NCBI GenBank assembly: GCA_963837155.1 | Contig: CAWIMB010000002.1 | Location: forward strand, 2,046,001 to 2,110,000 | Direction: 5' to 3' | DNA: 64,000 bases | Origin: DASQHW01 sp963837155 | GTDB taxonomy: Bacteria; Actinomycetota; Acidimicrobiia; IMCC26256; PALSA-610 | In this document: positions 1-10,984 of the stretch, one piece after another | How the letters are laid out: each line of letters starts with the position of its first letter | Position numbering within the stretch: the first letter of the stretch is position 1 | The notes under the pieces: model-generated | Told to the model about the DNA's origin: nothing | Database searches by the model: none | Seen by the model: only the letters and a program-made list of their open reading frames with translations | Made by a program: the position numbers and the translations under genes

Positions 1-2
1 CG

Positions 3-53
3 TACGCTGCGGTCACGGTGCATGTCGGGACCGTCGCGAGGAGGCGTCGATGA
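3..53 (+). CDS. 3' end of an upstream gene (partial)
   Basis: An open frame enters from the left edge and stops at TGA 51-53, which overlaps the ATG of the next gene (ATGA). The 16 visible residues end in a run of arginines. The tight overlap suggests it belongs to the hydrogenase-accessory operon. Too little is present to name it; hypB would be a natural candidate because it is missing from the window, but nothing in the residues shows that. Confidence 0.35.
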   Translation, partial: YAAVTVHVGTVARRRR

Positions 54-747
54 TCGACGCGGCGGAGAGTCGCGATCTCGCGGCCGCCTCACTCGCGCTG
101 GCGCGGCGGTTCGCGGCCGGCGCAACGATGTGGTGCATTGCGCCGGCGTGGCCGCAGCACGCCCGTCACGTTGCCGTTGAGTTCGTGCATCCCGTGATCG
201 TCGGCAAGCGCGCGCTTCCGACCGTGGCGGTCACGGGCCCGCAGACAGTGGGGGAGTTGCGATCGGTGGTGCGGGCCGGCGACGTGTTGTGCGCAATCTC
301 GACCGCCGGCGAGCCCGTCGTCGTCGACGCGCTGCGGCGGGCCCCAGCGTGGGGACTCGAAACGCTGTGGCTCGGTTCGGGCGCGCGCCCGGAGGCAGGT
401 GCCGCGGATCATGTGTTGTGGACCGACAACGCGGACCCGGCTGCGGCGTACGACGGCAGCCTCGTGCTTCGGTATCACGTGCTCTGGGAGCTCACCCACG
501 TGTGCTTCGAGCATCCTGGCCTCATGCGTCCGGCCGACGACGCGGACGTCTGCATCACGTGTTCGGACGAAGGCCGGGTCGGCGAGGTCGTGGAAGGCGC
601 CGCCTTCGGCGATGCCGCGGTGCGTACCGCCGCGGCGTCGAAGCCGTCGACGTCACCCTCGTTGCGCCGGTGCAACCCGGAGACCTGCTGCTCGTGCACG
701 CGGGCGCGGCGATCGCGACGCTCGACCCGGAGCCGGCGCGTGCCTGA
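50..747 (+). CDS. HupF-like hydrogenase maturation protein: SIS-like domain fused to HypC-like domain (frameshifted)
   Basis: Residues about 1-165 look like a sugar-isomerase (SIS-type) fold. They are followed by the HypC-like signature CITCSDEGRVGEVV and, after a shift, by GDLLLVHAGAAIATL, the typical HypC/HupF C-terminus. The reading frame changes near 625-640 and ends at TGA 745-747; without the shift the frame would run falsely into the next two genes. HypC family proteins carry the Fe(CN)2CO unit with HypD and chaperone it to the large subunit. In classical HypC the essential cysteine is residue 2, whereas here it is internal. The ATG at 50 has GAGGAGG just upstream. It overlaps the next gene by 8 bases. 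The HypC call is good; the role of the SIS part is unknown. Confidence 0.75.
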
Positions 748-1376
748 GGGCACCGACTTCCTGTATCCGTTCATCGAGGGCGACGAGCGCGACGCCGGCT
801 CGTTGCTCACGGATCTCGCAGCCTCGGCCCGCGCCAAGTCGTCGGAAAGCGGCGAGACATGCGCGGCCGCCCTCGACCGCAACGAGCACACGCTCGCAGT
901 CGCGGCGCAGGCGATGGCCGACCGGTTCGGCGCGAGCGGATGCTTGTTCACCTTCGGCGACGGTGGCAGCTCAACCGACGCCTCGCTGCTCGCGGCGCTG
1001 TTCGCCGATCCGGCCCAAGGCCACACGCTCCGGGCCCGCTCGCTGGTCGAGGACACCGCAGTGCTCACCGCGCTCGGCAACGACGTCGGCTTCGAGCTCG
1101 TGTTCTCCCGACAGCTGATCGCGCACGCTCGTAGCAACGACATCGCGTTGGGCTGCTCGACGAGCGGCAACTCCCGCAACCTCCTGCCGCGCGTTCGCAG
1201 AAGCACGGACGCGCGGGATGCTCACCGTGGGCCTCAGTGGGTACGACGGTGGCGAGATGGTGCACGTCGTCGACCACTGCCTGATCGTCGGTTCCGACAG
1301 CGTGCACCGGATTCAAGAGAGCCAAGCCGCGCTCGGGCTCGAGCTCTGGCGCCGGGTGCAGGAGGCCGCACGGTGA
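740..1376 (+). CDS. SIS domain protein of hydrogenase cluster (frameshifted)
   Basis: GTG start inside the end of the preceding gene. The protein has the SIS-fold elements of phosphoheptose-isomerase-like proteins, notably ALGCSTSGNSRNLL, where a phosphosugar would bind, and GMLTVGLSGYDGGEM after the shift. One extra C near 1188 breaks the frame; removing it gives a continuous protein of about 210 residues ending at 1376, overlapping hypE by GTGA. Genes of this type recur in actinobacterial hydrogenase clusters, but I know of no proven reaction; a role in handling a precursor of the metal centre is only inference from context. Confidence 0.75.
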
Positions 1377-2458
1377 CCGACGCGCGCGACCGTGAGTCGG
1401 CGGTGCTCGACCGGATCGAGTCGTTCCGGCGTCGCCGCCCCCGCCTCACCGACGATGTCGTCACGCTCGCGCACGGCGCAGGCGGCAAGGCGTCGGCCGC
1501 GCTCGTCGACGCGGTGTTCCTGGAGGCGTTCGCGCCCGCCGACCGTGGTCCGCTCGCTGATGCCGCGTCGCTCACGCTGCCGAGCGGTGAGCGGCTCGCG
1601 TTCACCACCGATTCGTTCGTCGTTCAACCCCGTCGATTCCCCGGCGGTTCGATTGGCGATCTCGCGGTCAACGGCACGGTGAACGACCTCGCGGTGAGCG
1701 GCGCGATCCCGCAGTGGTTGTCGGCCGGGTTCGTGATCGAGGAAGGGTTTCCCGTCGCCGAGCTGCGCGAGCTCGTCGCCGACATGGCGCGCGCGGCGGA
1801 GAGCGCCCATGTCGAGATCGTCACCGGCGACACCAAGGTCGTCGGCAAGGGCGCGGCCGACGGGCTGTATATCGCGACGACCGGTGTGGGCGTCATCCCA
1901 GCCGGGCGCGCGCTCGGGCCCGAACATGTGCAGGCCGGCGATGTCGTGCTCGTCTCCGGCACGATCGCCGATCACGGCATGGCGGTGATGCTGGCGCGCG
2001 GCGACCTCGCGCTCGAGGCCGACATTCGTTCCGACACCGCGCCGCTCGGCGCGCTCGTCGAAGCACTCCTGCAGGCCGCGCCGTCGACACGCTGGTTACG
2101 CGACCCCACGCGCGGCGGCGTGGGAACGGTGTGCAACGAGCTCGCCCGCGACATCGATCTCGCGGTCGTGCTCGACGAGCCCGCGCTGCCGATCCTGCCG
2201 CAAGTCGCGGGCGCGTGCGACTTGCTCGGCATCGACCCGCTCTACGTTGCCAACGAAGGAAAGTTGCTCGCGATCGTCGCGGCCGACGAAGCCGACGCCG
2301 CGCTCGCCGCACTGCGGGCGCACCCGACCGGCGCGGGCGCGCAACGGATCGGCGAGATCGCGCCCGAACCTGAAGGCATCGTCGTGCTCCGCACCACGTT
2401 CGGCGGCACGCGCATCGTCGACATGCTCGTCGGTGATCCGCTGCCGCGCATCTGCTGA
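1373..2458 (+). CDS. hypE: HypE, carbamoyl dehydratase of hydrogenase maturation
   Basis: Intact 361-aa protein, normal length for HypE. The family takes the carbamoyl group from HypF on its C-terminal cysteine and dehydrates it with ATP to a thiocyanate, the source of the CN ligands. The sequence shows LAHGAGGKAS near the N-terminus, FTTDSFVVQP, GDLAVNGTVNDLAVSGA and RDPTRGGVGTV (AIR-synthase-like ATP site), and it ends in PRIC with the required terminal cysteine. The GTG start overlaps the stop of the SIS gene. It is followed after 11 bases by hypF, its enzymatic partner. Confidence 0.95.
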   Translation: MTDARDRESAVLDRIESFRRRRPRLTDDVVTLAHGAGGKASAALVDAVFLEAFAPADRGPLADAASLTLPSGERLAFTTDSFVVQPRRFPGGSIGDLAVNGTVNDLAVSGAIPQWLSAGFVIEEGFPVAELRELVADMARAAESAHVEIVTGDTKVVGKGAADGLYIATTGVGVIPAGRALGPEHVQAGDVVLVSGTIADHGMAVMLARGDLALEADIRSDTAPLGALVEALLQAAPSTRWLRDPTRGGVGTVCNELARDIDLAVVLDEPALPILPQVAGACDLLGIDPLYVANEGKLLAIVAADEADAALAALRAHPTGAGAQRIGEIAPEPEGIVVLRTTFGGTRIVDMLVGDPLPRIC

Positions 2459-2469
2459 GCCGGCCGCGC

Positions 2470-4754
2470 ATGGCCCGCACGCAACTCCGTGTCACCGGCA
2501 CCGTGCAGGGGGTCGGGTTCCGGCCGTTCGTGCACCGGCACGCGGTCGAGCTCGGACTCGTTGGGTTCGTGCGCAACGACTCCGCGGGCGTGCTGATCGA
2601 AGTCGAGGGTGAGCCCGACCGCATCGCCGAGTTGGCGCGGTTGCTGGTCGACGAACCGCCGCCGCTGGCGCGCGTCGGCGACATCGCTACCGTCGCCATC
2701 GCGTCCGATCCGAACGACTCGGGATTCCGCATCGTCGAAAGCGTCGACGGCGGCGCGCCGTCGGTGCCGGTGAGCGTCGACACGGCGACCTGCGCCGAGT
2801 GCCTGGCCGAGGTCGACGATCCGGCGAACCGCCGCTTCCGCTATCCGTTCACCAACTGCACGAACTGCGGGCCGCGTTACACGATCGTGTTGTCGGTGCC
2901 GTACGACCGGCCGTACACGACGATGGCCGGCTTCACGATGTGCGCGGCGTGCCAGGCCGAGTACGACGACCCCACGAACCGGCGGTTCCACGCCCAACCG
3001 AATGCGTGCGCGGCGTGCGGACCGCAGCTCGCGTGGCGCGCGCCGGACGGAGAGGTCCAGGCGACGCGCGACGACGCACTCGCCGCGGCCGTCTGCCGCG
3101 CTCCGCGCCGGGAACGTCGTCGCGGTGAAGGGCGTCGGCGGCTACCACCTCGCGGTCGACGCGACCGAACGCCACCGCGGTCGGGACGCTCCGCACGCGC
3201 AAGGCACGCGACGACAAGCCGTTCGCCGTGATGGTGCCCGACATCGAGACGGCAGCACGCCTCGTCGTCCTCGACGACGCCGCACGTCGCGGCCCTCACC
3301 TCGATCCGGCGGCCGATCGTCCTCGCGCCCCGCCACGACGACGCGCCGATCGTCGATGCGGTCGCGCCCGGCCTGCCCGACCTCGGCGTCATGCTGCCGT
3401 ACACGCCGCTCCACCATCTGCTGCTCGCGGGTGTTGGGCGGCCGCTGGTGATGACCAGCGGCAACCTCAGCGACGAGCCGATCGCGCACGACGACGGCGA
3501 TGCGACCACGCGGCTCGGTCCGCTCGTCGACGGCCTGCTCACCCACGACCGGCCGATTCACATTCGCTGCGACGACTCCGTCGCACGCGCGACCGGCACG
3601 CGCATCGCAGATGCTGCGTCGGTCGCGCGGGTACGCGCCCGAACCGTTGGCGCTGCCGACGCCCGCGCAGCGAGCGGTCCTGGCCGTGGGTGCCGAGCTG
3701 AAGAGCACGATCGCGGTCGCGAAAGACGACATGGTGGTTGCCAGCCATCACATCGGCGATCTCGAGCACCTGCCGACGTACCGATCGTTCGTGCAGGCGC
3801 TGGATCATCTCCGTCACCTGTACGGCGTGACGCCCGACGTCGTTGCCCACGACCTGCATCCGGAGTACTTGTCGACGAAGCTCGCGCTCGAGCTCGACCT
3901 CCCGACGCACGGTGTGCAGCATCATCACGCGCACGTCGCGTCGTGCCTCGTCGAGCACGGCCGCACGGCGCCGGTGCTGGGCCTCGCGTTCGACGGCATG
4001 GGCTACGGCCCCGACGCCACGATGTGGGGCGGCGAGTTCCTCGTCGCCGACCTCGACGGCTTCGTCCGGGTCGGTCACCTGCGTCCGGTGACGATGCCCG
4101 GTGGCGTGGCGGCGATCCGCGAGCCCTGGCGCATGGGGCTCGTGTGGGCGACCCACGCCGGCGGCGCCGACCGAGCCGTCGACGCGTTCGGCGAGGTCGA
4201 CGGCCCCCGCCGCGAGGCAGTGCGCGCGCTCGATCGACCGCGCGGACGGTCCGGTCACGACGAGCATGGGCCGGCTGTTCGACGCGGTGGCGGCGCTGTT
4301 GGGCGGCCGGCGGCGCGTGACCTACGAGGGGCAGGCTGCGATCGAGCTCGAAGCGCTCGCCCGCTCGGTGCCACGACGCGACGCGCCCGCGTACGACGGG
4401 CTGTGCGACCGCACCGACGTCGATAGCGTCGCCATCCTCGACCCCGCGCCGCTCGTGCGGGCGCTGCTCGAAGACCACGCGCACGGCACGGCGTCCCCGT
4501 TGCTCGCGGCCGGGTTCCACGAGGCCATCGGCCGGGCGGCGGCGGCCCTGGCCGTCCAGCTCGCCCGCACCCATGCGCTCGACACGGTCGTGTTGACCGG
4601 GGGCGTGTTCCAGAACGTGCGGTTGACCGAAGTCGTCGAGGAGACGCTGCGCGACGAGGGCATCGATGTGCTCGTGCACCAGCGGGTGCCGCCCAACGAC
4701 GGCGGGATCAGCATCGGCCAAGCCGCCATCGCCGCCCGGGCCCGCGGTAGGTAG
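2470..4754 (+). CDS. hypF: HypF, carbamoyltransferase of hydrogenase maturation (five frameshifts)
   Basis: The composite reading gives a full-length HypF of about 760 aa. It has an acylphosphatase domain (VQGVGFRPFV), two zinc-finger segments (CAECLAEV..., CTNCGP, CAACQAEY..., CAACGP), a YrdC-like domain (VVAVKGVGGYHLAVDA, TSGNLSDEPI) and a Kae1-like transferase domain (AHDLHPEYLSTKLA, HHHAHVASC). It makes carbamoyl-AMP from carbamoyl phosphate and loads HypE. The frame moves +1 near 3094, 3165, 3290, 3610 and 4228, each time consistent with one inserted base. Five independent insertions in an otherwise perfectly conserved gene point to consensus error rather than decay, though a true pseudogene cannot be excluded. 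Confidence 0.85.
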
Positions 4755-4757
4755 GGG

Positions 4758-4797
4758 GCGCGTGTGGAGCTCGAAAATCGAGCTCCACACACGCCCC
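4758..4797 (+). terminator. Long inverted repeat between hypF and the hydrogenase structural genes
   Basis: A perfect 13-bp stem (4762-4774 with 4778-4790) closes a 3-base AAA loop and is extended by GC-rich flanks with one mismatch. No T-run follows, so it may be a terminator or attenuator, or protect the transcript end of the hypF unit. It sits 4 bases after the hypF stop. The 130 bases between it and the small-subunit start would have to hold any separate promoter; I see no convincing -35/-10 pair. Confidence 0.6.
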
Positions 4798-4925
4798 AGC
4801 CAACGCCACCACCCCGCGGGAACGGTGGCAAAGACACTCATTTACAGAGCGGGCGGATCGGGGTTAATCCGGTCACGTGAGGCGTGCGCCCGCGCGCCGG
4901 TGGATCGATCGCGGGAGGCGTATCG

Positions 4926-5984
<1,059 letters not shown>

Positions 5985-5989
5985 CGACG

Positions 5990-7774
5990 ATGGCCACGAC
6001 CAAGAGCAAAGGCGAAAATGGCCTCGTCGAGATGGCGTGGGACCCGATCACGCGCATCGTCGGCAGCCTCGGCATCTACACGAAGATCGACTTCGGACAG
6101 GGCAAGGTCGCCGAGTGTCACAGCACGTCGTCGATCTTCCGCGGCTACAGCATCTTCATGAAGGGCAAGGACCCGCGCGACGCGCACTTCATCACCAGCC
6201 GCATCTGCGGCATCTGCGGCGACAACCACGCGACCTGTTCCTGCTACGCGCAGAACATGGCGTACGGCGTGCACCCGCCGGCCCTCGGCGAGCAGATCGT
6301 CAACCTGGGCGAAGCGGCCGAGTACATGTTCGACCACAACATCTTCCAGGAGAACCTCGTCGGCGTGGACTTCTGCGAGAAGATGGTCGCCGAGACGAAC
6401 CCGGGCGTGCTCGAACAGGCGAACCGCACCGAGGCGCCGCACGCGTCCGAGCACGGTTACCAGACGATCGGCGACATCATGCGGTCGCTGAATCCGTTCT
6501 CGGGTGAGTTCTACCGGGAGGCGCTGCAAGTCAGCCGGTACACGCGCGAGATGTTCTGCCTCATGGAAGGCCGCCACGTCCACCCGTCGACGTTGTATCC
6601 CGGTGGTGTCGGCACGACCGCAACGATCCAGCTGTTCACCGACTACTACACGCGGCTCATGCGGTACGTGGAGTTCATGAAGCGCGTCGTGCCGATGCAC
6701 GACGACCTCTTCGACTTCTTCTACGAGGCGTTGCCCGGCTACGAGGAGGTCGGCCGCCGCCGCATCCTGCTCGGGTGCTGGGGCGCGTTCCAGGATCCGG
6801 CCGTGTGCAACTTCGACTACCGCGACATGAGCACGTGGGGCCGCGCGATGGGCGTGACGCCCGGCGTCATCGTCGACGGCAACCTCGTGACCAACGATCT
6901 CGTCGACATCAACCTCGGCATCCGGATCCTGCTCGGCCACTCGTACTACGACGACTGGGAAGGCCACGAGATGTTCGTGAGCCGCGATCCGCTCGGCAAT
7001 GCGGTCGACCGGCGTCACCCGTGGAACCAGCACACGATTCCCCAACCACAAAAGCGCGACTTCGACGACAAGTACAGCTGGGTGATGTCACCCCGCTGGT
7101 TCGACGGCAAGGACTACCTTGCGCTCGACACCGGCGGCGGCCCGATCGCGCGCCTGTGGTCGACTGCGCTGTCCGCGCTCGTCAACACCGATCACCTCAA
7201 GGCGACCGGCAGCAGCGTGCAGATCCACCTGCCGAAGACGGCGCTGAAGCCCGAGGTCACGTTCGAGTGGAAGATCCCGCAGTGGTCGAACACGATCGAG
7301 CGCGACCGCGCGCGCACGTACTTCCAGGCCTATGCGGCCGCGTCCGCGCTCGACTTCATCGAGAAGGCCCTCGCCGACGTGCGCGCCGGCAAGACCAAGA
7401 CGTGGGAGCCGTTCGACGTGCCCGAGGAAGGCATCGGGTGCGGCTTCACCGAAGCGGTGCGGGGCGTGCTCTCGCACCACATGGTGATCCGGGGCGGCAA
7501 GATCGCCAACTACCACCCGTACCCGCCGACGCCGTGGAACGCGAACCCGCGTGACGTGTACGGCACCCCGGGCCCGTACGAGGACGCGGTGATCGATTCG
7601 CCGATCTACGAGGAGAACGACCTCGAGCACTTCAAGGGCATCGACGTCATGCGCACCGTGCGGAGCTTCGACCCGTGCTTGCCGTGCGGCGTGCACATGT
7701 ACCTCGGCCCGGGCAAGGTGCTGAAGAAGTTGCACTCACCGACGCAGGTCGCGAACCCCGAACTCGCGTGTTGA
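5990..7774 (+). CDS. hhyL: [NiFe]-hydrogenase large subunit, group 1h
   Basis: Catalytic subunit of 594 aa that binds the NiFe(CN)2CO centre and splits H2. The L1 motif RICGICGDNH holds Cys73 and Cys76; the L2 motif DPCLPCGVH near the C-terminus holds Cys563 and Cys566, followed by His569. The 25 residues after this histidine are the expected extension removed by the maturation protease encoded 3 kb downstream. The ATG at 5990 has GTGGAGG 10 bases upstream. Group 1h enzymes scavenge atmospheric hydrogen in soil actinobacteria, feeding the respiratory chain during starvation; this physiological role is inferred from the family. Confidence 0.96.
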   Translation: MATTKSKGENGLVEMAWDPITRIVGSLGIYTKIDFGQGKVAECHSTSSIFRGYSIFMKGKDPRDAHFITSRICGICGDNHATCSCYAQNMAYGVHPPALGEQIVNLGEAAEYMFDHNIFQENLVGVDFCEKMVAETNPGVLEQANRTEAPHASEHGYQTIGDIMRSLNPFSGEFYREALQVSRYTREMFCLMEGRHVHPSTLYPGGVGTTATIQLFTDYYTRLMRYVEFMKRVVPMHDDLFDFFYEALPGYEEVGRRRILLGCWGAFQDPAVCNFDYRDMSTWGRAMGVTPGVIVDGNLVTNDLVDINLGIRILLGHSYYDDWEGHEMFVSRDPLGNAVDRRHPWNQHTIPQPQKRDFDDKYSWVMSPRWFDGKDYLALDTGGGPIARLWSTALSALVNTDHLKATGSSVQIHLPKTALKPEVTFEWKIPQWSNTIERDRARTYFQAYAAASALDFIEKALADVRAGKTKTWEPFDVPEEGIGCGFTEAVRGVLSHHMVIRGGKIANYHPYPPTPWNANPRDVYGTPGPYEDAVIDSPIYEENDLEHFKGIDVMRTVRSFDPCLPCGVHMYLGPGKVLKKLHSPTQVANPELAC

Positions 7775-8337
7775 ACGACCTGCAAGCGATCGGTGAACGG
7801 ATCGAGCGGCTGCTCGACGACTTGGGAGCAGCCGCCGATCCGCGTCTGCGCGACCTCGCGGTCGAGCTGCTGCGGTGCACGACCGAGCTGTACGGCGCGG
7901 GCCTGGCGAGGGTGATGGAACTGGCGAAGGAGTTTTCTCCACCGTTGGTCGACGAGCTCGCCGCCGACCCGCTCGTCGCCGGCCTGCTCGCGGTGCACGA
8001 CCTGCTTCCCGACGACCTCATCACCCGCGTGCAGCAGGCCCTGGAGTCGGTGCGGCCGTTCCTCGGCCAGCACGCCGGCGATGTCGAGCTGCTCGACGTC
8101 GACGAGCGCGTTGGGGCGGTGCTGTTGCGTCTGAAGGGAAGTTGCGACGGCTGCCCGTCGTCGGCGGTGACGCTGAAGCTCGCGATCGAACGGGCGATCC
8201 TCGACGCCGCGCCCGAGATCACCACGATCGACGTCGAGGAGCCCGAGCCGACTGCGGTGTCCGTGCCGGTCACGCTCGGTCCGCGCCCCGTGTACGACGC
8301 GTGCCCGAGCGAAGTGGACGCGGTCGGCGCGTCGTGA
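7768..8337 (+). CDS. NifU-like Fe-S scaffold protein of hydrogenase cluster
   Basis: Start codons GTG 7768 and TTG 7771 are both possible; both overlap the large-subunit stop. The 189-aa product has a helical N-terminal half and a NifU C-terminal domain around GSCDGCPSSAVTLKLAIE, whose CxxC binds a [4Fe-4S] cluster for transfer. NifU-like genes sit at this place in group 1h hydrogenase clusters, which fits a dedicated supplier of clusters to the small subunit. It overlaps the next gene by GTGA. Confidence 0.85.
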   Translation: MLNDLQAIGERIERLLDDLGAAADPRLRDLAVELLRCTTELYGAGLARVMELAKEFSPPLVDELAADPLVAGLLAVHDLLPDDLITRVQQALESVRPFLGQHAGDVELLDVDERVGAVLLRLKGSCDGCPSSAVTLKLAIERAILDAAPEITTIDVEEPEPTAVSVPVTLGPRPVYDACPSEVDAVGAS

Positions 8338-8960
8338 CCGACCCGCAGACGATCCTCAGCCGCATTCGGGAGCAGCGGGCCGACGCGGCGCCGAGGCCCG
8401 GGGAGCGGTGCGAGATGTGCGCCGAGCCGATTCCCGACTTCCACGGCCACGTCGTCGATCTCGAAGTGCGGTCGCTGATGTGCACGTGCCGCGGGTGCTA
8501 CCTCCTGTTCACGCCCGACGGCGCGGGCGGGAGTCGGTTCCGGGCCGTGCCCGATCGCTATCTCGCGTTCCCCGACTTCGAGCTGCCGCCCGCGCAGTGG
8601 GACGCGTTGCAGATCCCGGTCAGCGTCGCGTTCTTCTTCGTCAACTCCTCGTTGGATCGCGTCGCCGCGTTCTATCCGAGTCCGGCGGGCGCGACCGAGT
8701 CGTTGCTCGCGCTCGAGACGTGGGACGAGATCGTGGCCGCCAACCCGGCCCTGGCGACGCTGCTGCCCGACGTCGAGGCCTTCCTCGTGCGTACCAACCC
8801 GCGCGGGAACACGCCACCCGAGTGCTATCTCGTGCCGATCGACGCGTGCTACGAGCTCGTCGGCCATCTCCGGATGCTGTGGCGCGGGTTCGACGGCGGA
8901 CGCGAAGCGAACGACGCACTGGAAGTCTTCTTCGACAACGTCCGCAAGAAGGCACGATGA
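8334..8960 (+). CDS. DUF5947 family protein
   Basis: Protein of 208 aa with two cysteine pairs near the N-terminus, CEMC and MCTCRGC, likely a metal or Fe-S binding site, followed by YLLFTPDG and a hydrophobic core. The family is found mainly in high-affinity hydrogenase clusters; function is unproven. Position and cysteine motifs suggest electron transfer or maturation. The GTG start overlaps the NifU stop and its own stop overlaps the next ATG. Confidence 0.8.
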   Translation: MTDPQTILSRIREQRADAAPRPGERCEMCAEPIPDFHGHVVDLEVRSLMCTCRGCYLLFTPDGAGGSRFRAVPDRYLAFPDFELPPAQWDALQIPVSVAFFFVNSSLDRVAAFYPSPAGATESLLALETWDEIVAANPALATLLPDVEAFLVRTNPRGNTPPECYLVPIDACYELVGHLRMLWRGFDGGREANDALEVFFDNVRKKAR

Positions 8961-9610
8961 CCGCGACCGGGACCGCGCTCACGTTCGCGGTCGTCGGTGC
9001 GCGTCCCGAGCGCTACGCGGCGGTGCCCACGCTCGTGCTGACGCTCCGCCTCACCGAGACGTCGGGTGCGGCCGTCCACGCGGTCGCGCTGCGGGCGCAG
9101 ATCCGCATCGAGCCGCAACGCCGTCGCTACGAACCCGCCGAGGCGGAGCGCCTCTACGAGCTGTTCGGCGAGACCCCACGGTGGGGAGACTCGCTCCGGC
9201 CGTTCCAATGGACGCAAGTCGGCACCGTCGTCGGCGGCTTCACCGGCCAGACCGACGTCGATCTGCCGATCACGTGCACATACGACTTCGAGGTCGCGGC
9301 GGCCAAGTACCTGCACGCGCTCGACGACGGCGAGATCCCGCTGCTGCTGCTGTTCTCGGGCACGACGTTCGCGAAGCGCGACGCCGGCTTCGCAGTCGAG
9401 CCGATCGCGTGGCACGAGGAAGCGTCGTTCCCGCTGCCCGTGCACGTGTGGCGGGAGACGATGGACCTCTACTTCCCGAACAGCGGCTGGGTGCGCGTGC
9501 GGCGCGAGACACTGGACGCGCTCACCCGGTTCAAAGGCGACCGGGCCTTGCCGACGTGGGACCTCGCGTTCGAGCAGCTGCTCAAAGAAGCCGGCGAGGA
9601 GATGCCGTGA
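8957..9610 (+). CDS. DUF6084 family protein
   Basis: Protein of 217 aa with no cysteines, signal peptide or membrane segments. It shows the family's conserved AVHAVALRAQIRIEPQRRRY and a WRETMDLYFPNSGWV stretch. The family is confined to hydrogenase loci as far as I know, with no assigned activity. It is translationally coupled to both neighbours (ATGA on one side, GTGA on the other), so equal expression with the DUF5947 partner is likely. Confidence 0.8.
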   Translation: MTATGTALTFAVVGARPERYAAVPTLVLTLRLTETSGAAVHAVALRAQIRIEPQRRRYEPAEAERLYELFGETPRWGDSLRPFQWTQVGTVVGGFTGQTDVDLPITCTYDFEVAAAKYLHALDDGEIPLLLLFSGTTFAKRDAGFAVEPIAWHEEASFPLPVHVWRETMDLYFPNSGWVRVRRETLDALTRFKGDRALPTWDLAFEQLLKEAGEEMP

Positions 9611-10984
9611 CGCCCGATCGCTTCGCGGCGGCGCGAACGGTCGCCGACGCGGTGCTGTTCGAGGGCTACGTGCTGTACCCGTATCGCGCGTCGGCTCGCA
9701 AGAACCAGCTGCGGTGGCAGTTCGGCGTGCTCGCGCCGCCCGACTACGTCGCGGCTGTCGGCGGTGAGCGGGCCTCGATGCGCACGGAGATCGTGGTCGA
9801 CCCGGGACCCCGGCCGATCCTCACGGTGCGCGTCCGCTGCTTGCAGGTGCAGCAGCGTGTGTTGGACGAGGGAAGCTCCGCCGAGGAGTTCACGCCGACG
9901 GACGCGCTGCGCGTCGACGACGTGTTATGGGTGCCGTGGGACGAAGCCGTCGTGCGCGAGCTCAATCTCGCGCCGGTGCCGCTGCTCCCGCTGTCCGATG
10001 CGACGCGCGTCGACCTGTTCACGCTCGACGAAGGTGAGGATGCCGAGGTGTTGCGCAGCGCGGATGGTGTGACCCGCGGTCGTGCCCGCCGTCGCCGGGA
10101 AATGGTCGCAGGTGCCGTGCGGGTCGACGCCGAGTGGGCCGACGGCCCGGGCGCGCTGATCAAGGTCGCGGTCACCATCGAGAACAAGACGACGTGGTGC
10201 GAGAAGGACGCGCCACGCGACGACGTCGTCCGCCACTCGCTGATCGCTGTCCACACGCTGCTCGCGATCGACGACGGCGCGTTCGTGTCGATGATGGATC
10301 CGCCGCCGGACGGCGCGCGTCGCGGCCGCGTCGTGCACGAGCGACGGCACGTACCCGGTCCTGATGGGTGAGGTCGGGAGTGACGACGTGGTGTTGTCGT
10401 CGCCGATCATCTTGTACGACCATCCCGAGGTCGCGCCCGAGAGCCCGGGCGACTTGTTCGACGCGACCGAGATCGACGAGATCCTCGCGTTGCGCGTGCT
10501 GACGCTCACCGACGAGGAGCGGGCCGAAGCGCGCGGCACCGACCCGCGCGCCGCCGCGATCGTCGACCGGGTCGACGACATGCCGCCCGAGCTGTGGGCC
10601 CGGCTCCACGGCGCCGTGCGTTCGCTCCAACCTGCGAACGTCGCACCTGACCTCGATGAGCCCGAGGTGCGGCCGTGGTGGGACCCGGGCGTCGACAGCG
10701 AGGTCGATCCGTGGACCGACCGCATGGTGATCGCCGGCGTCGACGTCGGCAAGGGCACGAAGGTGCGCCTGCGTCCGTCGCGGCGGGCCGACGCCCACGA
10801 CCTGTTCCTCGCCGATCAGCTCGCCACGGTCGTCGGCATCTTCCGCGACGTCGACGGCAACGAGCACGTCGCAGTCACCGTCGACGACGATCCCGCGACC
10901 GAGTATCTCGACTGGCAGGGCCGGTACCTCTACTTTCACCCCGAAGAGGTCGAGCCGATCACCACGCTGGAGGCGGGACGATGA
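9607..10984 (+). CDS. Conserved hydrogenase-cluster protein of unknown function (frameshifted)
   Basis: The two readings, 9607 to about 10320 and from there to 10984, join into one soluble protein of about 458 aa after removing one base near 10300-10335. The C-terminal part contains a segment like a hydrogenase-associated beta domain (GTKVRLRPSRRADAHDLFLADQLATV, in part) and AVTVDDDPATEYLDWQGRYLYF. I do not recognise a characterised family. Its place between DUF6084 and the protease, with overlaps on both sides, ties it to hydrogenase assembly or electron transfer. Confidence 0.7.

Noticed and set aside
50..2458. A single 802-aa fusion of HypC-like, SIS and HypE
   Set aside because: This continuous frame exists only because frameshifts hide two stops. 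The GTG starts at 740 and 1373 and stops at 745-747 and 1374-1376 show three overlapping genes.
2470..4754. Programmed ribosomal frameshifting in hypF
   Set aside because: Five shifts at unrelated positions without slippery sequences, in a family that never needs frameshifting, are better explained by sequence errors.
4797..4925. A tRNA-like or riboswitch structure upstream of the small-subunit gene
   Set aside because: No cloverleaf or conserved aptamer sequence could be drawn; only the adjacent hairpin is convincing.
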